Assembly: GCA_937625935.1 (NCBI GenBank)
Contig: OW569378.1
Coordinates: 372,001-436,000 of the forward strand
From: Tetramitus jugosus
Taxonomy: Eukaryota > Heterolobosea > Eutetramitea > Acrasida > Vahlkampfiidae
DNA length: 64,000 nucleotides
Reading direction: 5' to 3'
Each line of letters opens with the position of its first letter. Position 1 is the first letter of the stretch. The notes below the pieces were generated by a model. The model was not told the DNA's origin. It did no database searches and worked only from the letters and a program-made list of their open reading frames with translations. The position numbers and the translations under genes were made by a program. Shown here piece by piece: positions 20,908 to 29,689 of the stretch.

Positions 20908-21810
20908 ATGAGAGCTGTTACCCTAGTGTCCGTTTTGTTGTTGGCTCTTGTTGCCTTCACTGTCGCTCGTTTCCAACCAAGAACTCTTCCATATCGTCCA
21001 ACAAGAAGAGTCTTCAAGCCTGTCGTTGCTGCTGATTTGACTCAGTACAACTTTGACAAGACTGGATTGAACTTTTGGCAAGCCATTGACGAGTTCAAGA
21101 AGGCAAAGAAGGCCTATGATGAAATCAATAAGTCTTCTGCTGATGAGAGTGAATACTCATTCAACAAGTCTGGTTTGAACTTTTGGCAAGCTCTTGATGA
21201 GCTAAAGAAGGCAAAGAAGGCTTATGATGTGATCAACCGTGAAGAAGCAGAAGTTGCCTCTGACTTGGCTCAATACAGCTTTGACAAGTCTGGTTTGAAC
21301 TTTTGGCAAGCAATTGATGAACTCAAGAAGGCAAAGAATGCTTATGACACCATCAACAAGGTTCAAGATGATGAAGAAGACGAAGAAGAGGACTACTCCT
21401 TCAACAAGACTGGATTGAGCTTCTGGCAAGCAATTGATGAATTCAAGAAGGCAAAGAATGCCTACGACGAATTGAACACTGCCCAAGACGACGAAGAAGA
21501 CTATTCATTCAACAAGTCCGGATTGAACTTTTGGCAAGCAATTGACGAATTCAAGAAGGCAAAGAATGTTTATGATGAGTTGAACAAGGTTGAAGACGAT
21601 GAGGAAGAAGACTACTCCTTCAACAGATCTGGTTTGAACTTTTGGCAAGCCATCGATGAGCTCAAGAAGGCAAAGAACGTTTATGATGAATTGAACACTG
21701 CTCAAGACGACGACGAAGAAGACTACTCCTTCAACAAGTCCGGATTGAACTTTTGGCAAGCAATTGACGAATTCAAGAAGGCAAAGAAGGCTTATGACGA
21801 ATTGAACTAA
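20908..21810 (+). CDS. Secreted protein of seven tandem FNKSGLNFWQAIDE repeats
   Basis: The 300-residue protein has a typical signal peptide (VTLVSVLLLALVAFTVA). From residue ~43 it consists of seven tandem repeats of 36-40 residues, each with the core F-[ND]-[KR]-[ST]-G-L-[NS]-F-W-Q-A-[IL]-D-E-[FL]-K-K-A-K followed by YDE[LI]N and an acidic linker (DDEEED). Repeats 4-7 are near-identical, pointing to recent expansion; the first three diverge more. Codon use is uniform and rich in AAG/TTC/ATT. I do not recognise the repeat. The regular helix-plus-acidic-linker layout could suit a cargo-binding, structural or granule protein. The final repeat stops right after ELN. Confidence 0.85.
   Translation: MRAVTLVSVLLLALVAFTVARFQPRTLPYRPTRRVFKPVVAADLTQYNFDKTGLNFWQAIDEFKKAKKAYDEINKSSADESEYSFNKSGLNFWQALDELKKAKKAYDVINREEAEVASDLAQYSFDKSGLNFWQAIDELKKAKNAYDTINKVQDDEEDEEEDYSFNKTGLSFWQAIDEFKKAKNAYDELNTAQDDEEDYSFNKSGLNFWQAIDEFKKAKNVYDELNKVEDDEEEDYSFNRSGLNFWQAIDELKKAKNVYDELNTAQDDDEEDYSFNKSGLNFWQAIDEFKKAKKAYDELN
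21048..21807 (+). repeat. Seven tandem coding repeats (~108-120 bp each)
   Basis: Seven in-frame units begin at about 21048, 21153, 21273, 21393, 21501, 21612 and 21723, each with the recurring stretch encoding GLNFWQA. Units 4 to 7 share long identical runs at the DNA level (aactttggcaagca; ttcaagaaggcaaagaa), so unequal exchange or replication slippage is a plausible source. Confidence 0.8.
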
Positions 21811-21926
21811 ATATTAAATTTGAGTCACTTGTTTCAGCAATTGTTGTTTCAGATTAGTTGAAGCACGGGACGCAGCAGCAGCTGTAAAGAGTCAACCTGC
21901 CTCCGAAGGTCCACATAAATTTATCC

Positions 21927-23459
21927 ATGTCACTTGTCACAGAAATCAGGACCGTTGATACTTACTTCAATATCTGGGAAAGGATTTGCTACAACACACA
22001 GACACCCGAAAAATCACAAACGATAACTGATAAAACGCATTTGGTAACAACAACTCAATCATCCGCCACAATGATACGCACCAACAGTCTCAACAACAGC
22101 ACCAGTTCAAAATTACTCCGATGGTGTCAATTCGTGACACAAGAGTACCCAAATGTTGACATTACGAATTTGAATGAAAGCTTTAGAAATGGGTTGGCCA
22201 TGTGTGCCATCTTGCATCACTTTCACCCTGACTTGTTCGACTATGCTTCTCTGAACGAAGGAAACCCAAGCTTCAATCACAAGCTGCACACGGAGCAATT
22301 TGAACTGGTCGGAGGAACATCGTACGTTGAACCGGATGATTTCTCGTTGAAGCGTTTGGAGGAGAAATCTCTGTTTACGCATTTGCGCACCATGTATGAA
22401 ACGTTGAATGACCGCGCGCCACATGTCGGTTATTTTGATAAGAAGACGTACGCGCCATTCGGATCCGAAACCACTACGGTTGCAGAGGATGACGTTGGTG
22501 ATATGAGCGATGTTGAAAACGAAGATGTTGATAACAAGAGAGATGACAACAATGGCGGCGGCAATAATGACCATACAGTAACACAACAACAAATACAACA
22601 ACAACAACAACAACAAAATGTTGTTGAGGAAGACGAAAAGACTAGGCGCAGAAGAGAGCACTTGGAACGATTTGAAAGGGAGAGATTAGCTCGTGAGCAA
22701 GAAGCTGAACAGCTCTTAGCTACAACAATAACAAGCACAGAAGCTACTGAACCAACTGTAGCTACAGACTCGATAATGACTGATGATGAGAATGAGAATG
22801 ATACTACTGCTACTACTACTACTACTAGTATCAGCAATGATGACAAGATGGATACTTCGATTGCTGTTGTGACTGAGAATCATGATGACAATGAGATACT
22901 AAGAATGAAGAATGCTGAGATTGAGGCACAAGAACAGAAATTGTTGTTGTTGCGACAGGAGCACGAACAACAGTTACAAGGCTTACAATTCCAATTCCAA
23001 CAATTCCAAGAGCAAAGCGCGCAGAGACAACAAGAGCTCGAACAAAATCAAAGAGCACAACAAGAGTTGCTACAAAAAGAACTGGAAACTCAAAGACAAG
23101 ATCAAGAAAAGCTCAGAGTGGAGCTACAAGAGCAAGTTCGATCACTGGTGGAGCATCATCAGTTTGAGCTACAAGAGAAGCAGGATAAGCTTCAATTGTC
23201 GCTGCAGCAACAAAAAGAAGAGCATGGATCAGAAGTACAAAAGTTGCAACAACAGTTGCATCAACAGAAGGAGAGAGAACAGGATTTGGTGCGTCAATTG
23301 CAACAAAAGGAGCAACAATGGAAGGAACAGACAGAAAAACTGCAACAGCAACTGCAGGAAAAGAGCAACAATTCTTTCTTCTCTCAATTGCCAACTGCTG
23401 TGCAAATTGGTATCGTTGCTGTTCCTGCACTGTTGATTATGGCTTATTGTTTCTTTTAA
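21927..23459 (+). CDS. Calponin-homology, coiled-coil, tail-anchored protein
   Basis: The 510-residue protein has a single calponin-homology domain at ~residues 58-165 (LLRWCQFVT...YPNVDITNLNESFRNGLAMC, AILHHFHPDLFDY). A Gln/Asp-rich linker follows, then a Gln/Glu-dense coiled coil at ~310-485. The C-terminus is a single hydrophobic helix (IGIVAVPALLIMAYCFF), which marks a tail-anchored membrane protein. Type-3-like CH domains bind actin or tubulin adaptors, so a membrane-cytoskeleton linker on ER, Golgi or outer mitochondrial membrane is a fair inference. The ATG at 21927 gives the longest form; an ATG at 22071 just before the CH domain is an alternative. Confidence 0.82.
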   Translation: MSLVTEIRTVDTYFNIWERICYNTQTPEKSQTITDKTHLVTTTQSSATMIRTNSLNNSTSSKLLRWCQFVTQEYPNVDITNLNESFRNGLAMCAILHHFHPDLFDYASLNEGNPSFNHKLHTEQFELVGGTSYVEPDDFSLKRLEEKSLFTHLRTMYETLNDRAPHVGYFDKKTYAPFGSETTTVAEDDVGDMSDVENEDVDNKRDDNNGGGNNDHTVTQQQIQQQQQQQNVVEEDEKTRRRREHLERFERERLAREQEAEQLLATTITSTEATEPTVATDSIMTDDENENDTTATTTTTSISNDDKMDTSIAVVTENHDDNEILRMKNAEIEAQEQKLLLLRQEHEQQLQGLQFQFQQFQEQSAQRQQELEQNQRAQQELLQKELETQRQDQEKLRVELQEQVRSLVEHHQFELQEKQDKLQLSLQQQKEEHGSEVQKLQQQLHQQKEREQDLVRQLQQKEQQWKEQTEKLQQQLQEKSNNSFFSQLPTAVQIGIVAVPALLIMAYCFF

Positions 23460-23635
23460 GATGGTGAACTTGTGATCGCAAATTACAAATTATTTATTGC
23501 TTTATTCGTCGTGTTGTTGTTTTCATGTTTGTGATTCTTTAGCGTAAGTTGTGACAATCGCAATCTGTTTGACACCTAAATACTTTGTGCAAGGAATTCC
23601 ATTGAGGGTTTAATTTAATGCTCGTTTTACTTTTT

Positions 23636-24432
23636 TTACAAGTGGAAATGAACAGGTCTGGATCCAGTGGACACAAACAACTCACACGGCGCCACAGATC
23701 GATCATCTCTCTTCTCTGATATCCATTTTGCTGTTGTCGTACGTCTCACCTTTATAATAAAGTGCTTTCTTGCCCATAGTACCACATTAGGATCAATAGT
23801 CGTCTGAGTAGACAACAAATTGTCCAATGAATCATCCTTTTTCTCTGGCACAATCTTTACTTGGAGGTTCAAATCAGAGAACACTCTTCTCTTCTTGTGT
23901 TGGTTCAATTCTTCATTGGTCAAGCTCTTGCTGACTGTGAGATTGTCCTGCGAAAATTTTCTCTTCTTATTGTTAGTGTTGTTCGTGTTGTTAGCTAAGA
24001 GTGAGGATTTTTCTTCTTGGTTTTGGATGGATTGTAGCACTGACATGTCCAATTGTTCATCATCATCATCATTGTCATTATTGGCATCTTGCTTTTGTTC
24101 CTTGTCGTTTGTGGTTGTTGAAGCTTGATGCAAGTTGACGAGCTTATTGTGACTTCTTTGCTTCTTCTTGCTTTTTTGATCCTTTTGTTGTTGCAATTGT
24201 TGTTGTAGCTTTTGGCTGTCGGTTGTTCATGAAATGGCATCATTGGGAAGAACAAAAAGTGTCAGCAGCGATACATTGTAGTCAATCGGAGAATATATTT
24301 TGGCGCGAAAGTCGGAGTTACTTACAATTCTTCGGCAGCCGCTTGTTTGTTGGATTTGGAGGAGACTTCCATTGGAACTTCTTCTTCATCATCAGAATCA
24401 ATTGCGCTTATCACTGTCTTTGGTGTATTCAT
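23636..24432 (-). CDS. Basic, probably nuclear protein of unknown function
   Basis: Two exons: ATG at 24432, GTAAGT donor at 24325, a 110-nt intron (24216-24325) and a gacag acceptor, then an in-frame second exon to 23636, for 228 residues. Exon 1 encodes an acidic start (IDSDDEEEVPMEV). Exon 2 opens with a Gln/Lys coil, has basic clusters (KKKQRSH, NKKRKF, KKRRVF) typical of nuclear localisation signals, and ends in a folded-looking segment (LNLQVKIVP, VVLWARKHFIIKVRR, AKWISEK). I do not recognise the family. The intron contains a perfect E2F-type site (24299-24310), so cell-cycle control is possible. Confidence 0.6.
24299..24310. promoter_or_regulatory. E2F-like site TTTGGCGCGAAA
   Basis: This matches the E2F/DP consensus TTTSGCGCSAAA at 12 of 12 positions. 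It lies inside the inferred first intron of the 23636-24432 gene, about 120 bp downstream of its ATG. Confidence 0.45.
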
Positions 24433-24655
24433 TTTTTTTCGTTGCGTTTTTCGTCGTCTTGTTTTCGTGTTTGAACAAAAATTGTTTGCTTTTTGTGTGT
24501 GAACAGTTCAATAAAATTAAAGAATCGCAACTAGATTCTCCGATCCCGTTGGGAATGAATACAATGGTTGGAGTACAATTCGGCAGCCGAATGAAAAGGC
24601 CAAGGTGGAACATGTCATTTCTTCGATAATGTGGATTGGTGATGATGATGTTTAT

Positions 24656-25258
24656 TTACAATTTGTGATTCACGGCTGCCAACAGAACAAAAACCTTGAC
24701 AAACTCGAGCAAGACATAGACAATGTGAGTCAGTGGTGCATTGCCCTTGGCATGAGCCTTCCTTCCATGCACAGTTTCTTGTATGACATGAATTCCAGAT
24801 CGATCAAGTATCGGTTGCATCACCATGACTTGCATGACTAGAAACAACACTGGTATGACATCCAACAGCGTAACAACAGTCATGTCAGACGAACAAATGA
24901 CTGTGAAAAGGTACCACAAACAAGCAAGAAACACTTCGGCCCTATTCAATGCAAAGAACACTGTTCTTCCCATGTCCAATCCAATATATCGAACACAGTA
25001 TTGAGCTCTAAACTTGACCCAGGCTTCCAGTAACGAGACACCAAAGACTAGTCCACACCAGACGAGTTGTACCATGGCAGCATGTTTTGGCTTGATTCTC
25101 TGACTCAGGTGCAATGGATCTATTGTAATCCTCTGTTGATGCGCAAGTACCAGTGTGATCAGTGTCATGATGATCGCAGGGATGCGATTGGAGTAGTGCT
25201 TGGGCACGATTGACTTGTGAATCTTGTCAATTTGATCTGGAGTTGTTGAAATGACCAT
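24656..25258 (-). CDS. Four-helix membrane protein of unknown function
   Basis: A 200-residue protein with four likely transmembrane helices (AIIMTLITLVLA, VQLVWCGLVFGVSLLEAWV, LACLWYLFTVI to LLDVIPVLFLVMQ, IVYVLLEFVKVFVLLAAV). Between helices 2 and 3 is a conserved-looking loop: LLEAWVKFRA...RYIGLDMGRTVFFALNRAE. It is reminiscent of small bacterial four-helix proteins with an FLEA-x-x-KF / GR-x-VF-x-x-LN-x-x-E signature and distantly of TMEM205/DUF4149, but I cannot name it with confidence. The first ATG is at 25258; open frame upstream lacks an ATG. No intron is needed. Confidence 0.65.
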   Translation of the reverse strand: MVISTTPDQIDKIHKSIVPKHYSNRIPAIIMTLITLVLAHQQRITIDPLHLSQRIKPKHAAMVQLVWCGLVFGVSLLEAWVKFRAQYCVRYIGLDMGRTVFFALNRAEVFLACLWYLFTVICSSDMTVVTLLDVIPVLFLVMQVMVMQPILDRSGIHVIQETVHGRKAHAKGNAPLTHIVYVLLEFVKVFVLLAAVNHKL

Positions 25259-25470
25259 AGCGTTGTGTTTTTGTTGGTTGGAGCTCCCCTGTTCACCACA
25301 AGATCTTTTGGTGAGCAAATAGCTTCTCGGAAAAACTCTTCACAAGGTGAGTTGTGGTTTTGGCTAAAAAAGAGCAAAGGTTTGTGCAAATGTCGTAATG
25401 GACAATGTCTCGGTAGGTGTGATACAACGTTGCGAACGGTGAACTAAAACTGGTGTTGTTCTTTATGAAT

Positions 25471-28400
25471 TCATGGGTTTGATCTAAACAACCTGTTGGT
25501 TGTAGTTTTTCTGATCGATTTCAGTGAGAACTCTCTTGGTTGAGTTGACTTGTGAAGGTGTATTCCAGCTTCACTTGCTAATGACTTGGCAGTCTTCTTG
25601 TTGGCATTCTTCTTTGTAATCTTAGCATTACCGATATAGGTCAAAATTTCACACATTTCTACATTCTTGGCTTCAATGGCATAGTGCAGTGCTGTGTTGC
25701 CCTTCTTGTCCTTCTCATCCACATCTACCTCATAGCACAGAGACAAGTATTTCACAATCTTGGTGTGACCCTTGATCACAGCCATGTGCAATGCAGACTG
25801 ACCTGTGTTCAGATCCTTTTCATTCAATCGATCCTTGAGAAATCGTTGCACACGTTTCATTCCATGCCCGTCATCCTCTAAATCGGATGTAGCATGATGG
25901 GATACAAACGAGGAGTTGAATGAGCTCGAAGCAGTGAATGATCCATAGTCTGCCGTTGAACCAGATGTCATATCGTTTGCACTTTGCATAAACACTCGAT
26001 CTGCTGATTTGATCAATGCCTGGATAATGATCAGCAAACTCTTCAAGTAACCATTGGCAGCAGCTTCGTGGAACACTGTTCGACCATTGCGCGTCAACAC
26101 GCCAGTCAACTTGCACAGACTCTTGTAGGACTGACTGGGTGAGCTGTACATGACATGCTCGCAAATGTAAAATACAATCGAGTAGTTGGACAGAGAACTG
26201 AACAGAACATTCTCTCGATCTTGATTCAATCGAGAAACAGATGCAGAACACTCCTCAATCAAAAATTTGACTCTCTTCAGGTATCCCTCTCGAGAGGCAA
26301 TGTGAAGACAAGTGTCACCCTTGATGCCTCTCATGTGCACATCAGCTCTACCCAGTGACAACATTTTGATAATTTCAAGGCAATTGTTTCTCATAGCAAT
26401 CAACAGTGGATACACAGAGTACATGTCATTTGCATTCAAATCTGCTGCATTCAATATCAAACAACACACTGCTTCAATGGCGTTATTCGCACATGCATAG
26501 TGCAATGGTGTTGCCTTGATTGCATCAGTCTCATTCACGTTGGCTCCATGATTGATCAACAGTTGCATAATTTGATAATTGTTCATGCGAGCAGCAACGT
26601 GCATTGGTGTCACCTTTCGAGCTCCATAGTGAGAATTTGTGTGAACGAGTGCACTGCCTGTCGACTCTGATATTCTGTTGAGAATGTGAGCTACAGCAGA
26701 TAGGCCTCGGTCACTGGGCAAGCCACACAAATGAATCAACTGTTCTTGAATCGTTGGATACTTGCTCATGATCATTCTCTGAGATTTTGTCATTTGTTCG
26801 ACAGACTCATGAATAATCATCTCATCACCCTCTTCTTCCTCTTGCTCATACGCAATTCCATCAATGATTCGTGCTCCAGATGATCCCATTCCCAATCCAT
26901 TGTCATCATCAACAGCACCATCGTGATCATCATTATTGTTCAATGCGTCTCTTTCATCATTATGACGTTGATCACCATCTTCTTCTTCTTCTTCTTGAGT
27001 GACACTATCGATCAAACCAGCAAAATGATTCGAATGACGACCAATGATTTGTATATCACTAAATTCATCCAAATCAGTTGAATCGTCCTCTGGCAATATT
27101 CCATTTGGATGATGACGATGATGGTGATTGTGACGATTTTGATTATGGTTATTGTGTTGATCCATTTCGTTATCTGATTGAGAGTACTCTTCTCCAGTTG
27201 AAACGACATCTTGCCATAAACCAATTTCATCCGCTTCACTACTATCTCCATTCGCTTCCTCACTATTATGATGGTTGTTATTATTCGTGTCATGATTGTT
27301 ATTGTTGTTGTTCGTCATTGTATTGTTGTTCACTTTACTATTCTTGTTGTTATTGTTGTGTTGTCTCGTCGTTGCGTCAAACACTGAATCTTCCTCATTG
27401 TCTGACAATACTTGAGAGTGCGAATTGAATGCTGATACTGATGCGGTTCTCATCATTCTTGTCATGTGGTGATCCACATCTCTATGGTGGTCATGTTCAT
27501 CTGCTAATGTTACGATAGCAGATTCACTTACATGTGGTGCATCGAGAGCTCCATATGTGAATGGTGCAGCCGTAGTGTTGTTACTGTTGTTCACTTTTGG
27601 CGATTGTTGTGATAACGATTGTCGTGCAGCAGTGGGAATTTGTTGAGTGGGTGTGCGAGGGGATGTTGGAGGTGAGGATATAGGTGAGTTGACCAGTGAT
27701 GCTGCTGGTCCATTGTTCAAACGACCAGGGGAGTTTGGTGGTGACATTGACGTCGAAAAGAGCAAATCGTTGTTTTTGCTAATTTGCTTACTGTTGTGAG
27801 CAGATGTTGTGGTGAGAGAAGACAAGGTGAATCCTCCTCCAGTGGTGTTATTAGCTGAGGCATTGTCCTTGTTGTCATAGTGATAATGGTGCAAGTTGTA
27901 GCTCTTGGGTGGAGGCGTCGTTGTGAGTGGTAGCTTCGCTTCAGAAGCAGTTGTCGAATGTGTCGTAGCAGTGTGTGACGTGGGGCAGTGCCTGAGCGCA
28001 GTGACGCTAGAATTTTGTAAGAGCTCAATCAATGGACTCACTGGACCCACCATTGGACTCATTGTAATACTGGGTAGCCTTGTGTACACGTGCTTCATTC
28101 GACGAAAGGTGGCTCTATTTGGCGCCAAATTTCCCATCCATTCTGCGACGATTTACAGAAAAAATTGTATTCATAATCATCATTTTTAGCAAAGAAGAAA
28201 AAAGAAAAAAACTAGTGTGTGAGCTCAACATGTCAAACAGCTAAGCAAAAAAAACTCAAAACTTATTAAGAGCAGCAGTGACTCACCTGGTGTAATATCC
28301 ATAATGGACCGTTTTTGTGATACACGACACGAAAATTGCTCCACATGCTTTGCTGGTGGTGATTGTTGACTGTGATGACGGTGCAAGTACAAGTTCCCAC

Positions 28401-28515
28401 CTTGATAACTCCTTCGATGACTACTCAATAATTCATTGTGTATCGTTGTAGTTGTTGGGGATGTTGGAGATGTGGGAGAGGTTGGTGCTGATGACGATGG
28501 AGGTGGAGCATACAT
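25471..28515 (-). CDS. Large ankyrin-repeat protein
   Basis: Exon 1 (28287-28515) encodes a Pro/Ser/Thr-rich start (PTSPTSPTSPTTTT) and ends at a GTGAGT donor; a 144-nt intron (28143-28286, ...gtcgcag acceptor) joins DITP-E-WMGNLAPN in frame, giving ~966 residues. The middle is long low-complexity Asn/His/Ser/Asp sequence. The C-terminal third holds at least six ankyrin repeats (VTPMHVAARMNNYQIMQLLI, ATPLHYACANNAIEAVCCLI, DTCLHIASREGYLKRVKFLI, QSALHMAVIKGHTKIVKYL, NTALHYAIEAKNVEMCEIL). It has no transmembrane segment and is unrelated in layout to the tandem pair at 2.9-6.6 kb. Likely an adaptor; partner unknown. Confidence 0.8.
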
Positions 28516-29240
28516 GGATAATTTTTAATGTTGGTGGTTGTTCGTCTTCAAATTATGTACAGTAAGTGTTGGTTGTTGCAAGAAGAAACGTTTTTTTCCT
28601 CCGTGTGTCTGTTTGTGTGATGTTGTTTTTTTAAATTGGTGTTTTGTTTGTTGTGAACGAAAGCTCAGTTGTTGGTGCGCACCAATGATGGGAAATTTTT
28701 CGTTTCTGTTGTTTGTTGTTGGTGTTGCTCGCAAAGCTCAGGTATTGTTCTATTATTGATATTCGCTCGGCAAGCCTGTTCTGTTGATGATGTCTGATGT
28801 TTGCTTAGACAACAGCCATCTTGCTTTGTCCAAGATAGTGAATAGGTTTTTTGGTGCCGACAAACATACCAACTGTCATCAAATGCGCCGACAGAGCAAT
28901 AAATCGTTTTTGGGGTTGGGCTGAAATTTTCATGTTGATGGTGTTGAACATCACAATAACACAATTCCATCATCCCAAATCATTCCATGAGAGTGTGCTC
29001 GCTCATTGACTCGTCAAGGATTATTTCCCAGCCGTAGATCAAGGACATTAGACAGGTAACGCCACCTGTCATTTGTGTGCTGGAAGAACAGGAATGTAAT
29101 TTTACAAAAAACATTGCAAAATTTATTTTTAACCAGAATTCAGGGGACAAAATTCTGATCGACATTGATTGGGTTAACACAACAAACCACACAAACAACG
29201 AAACAAAATAAAACAAAGAAACAAACTCCTAAACATCATC
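28516..29240. promoter_or_regulatory. Divergent intergenic region with ACCTGTC inverted repeat
   Basis: This 725-bp gap separates divergent starts of the large ankyrin gene (minus) and the small beta-rich protein (plus). It contains a perfect 7-bp inverted repeat GACAGGT-aacgcc-ACCTGTC at 29051-29070, about 170-190 bp before the small gene's ATG. Frames seen here are GTT-repeat artefacts. Confidence 0.4.
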
Positions 29241-29567
29241 ATGCAAGCTCTCGCACCAAACCACTTGTACTCTGCCAACGTCCACAACAAGACCAGCAAG
29301 CCAGTCTCCGTCACTGTTCAATACCAAGCTTTGGGTCACAACGAATCCAAGACTGAGACCATTGCTCCAAACTCTAGCAAGCTCTTTGAACAAGTCACTT
29401 TTGATCAAGGTAGCTCCACCAGTGTTGCTCCAGTGCATCAAATTGCTGCAAAGTTCGAAGACAGCAATGATGTCCACACCCATGCTCCACAAGTTCAAGG
29501 TGTCAACAGGGTCAAGGACTTCCATGTTGTTGAAGAGAATGAAGCTATCAAGGTTCAACAACTCTAA
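29241..29567 (+). CDS. Small soluble beta-rich protein of unknown function
   Basis: This 108-residue single-domain protein begins MQALAPNHLYSANVHN and shows alternating beta pattern (KPVSVTVQYQAL, KTETIAPN, LFEQVTFDQ, VHQIAAKFED, DFHVVEENEAIKV). It is His/Asn/Gln/Val-rich with no Cys, signal peptide or membrane helix. Strong preference for CAA/AAG/TCC/GCT codons and an unbroken short ORF with an A-rich 3' end suggest a highly expressed gene. No family is recognised; a compact beta-sandwich is the likely fold. Confidence 0.6.
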   Translation: MQALAPNHLYSANVHNKTSKPVSVTVQYQALGHNESKTETIAPNSSKLFEQVTFDQGSSTSVAPVHQIAAKFEDSNDVHTHAPQVQGVNRVKDFHVVEENEAIKVQQL

Positions 29568-29689
29568 AAGAATAAAATCATCTTGTATTTTTACACGATC
29601 ATTTGTGTTGGATGATCTTGGCGATCTTTCAATGGAGAGCTCCTCTCCTTGATTTTTTTTTTACTGGATCAAAATGTTGTAGTGAGTCA

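Noticed and set aside
22430-22846. Frame on the minus strand inside the calponin-homology gene
   Set aside because: Poly-Ser/Val/Cys composition mirrors the Gln/Thr/Asp codons of the real gene.
28118-28130. E2F-like palindrome TTTGGCGCCAAA in the large ankyrin gene
   Set aside because: It is a perfect-looking match but encodes part of NLAPN in exon 2, so coding constraint could explain it.
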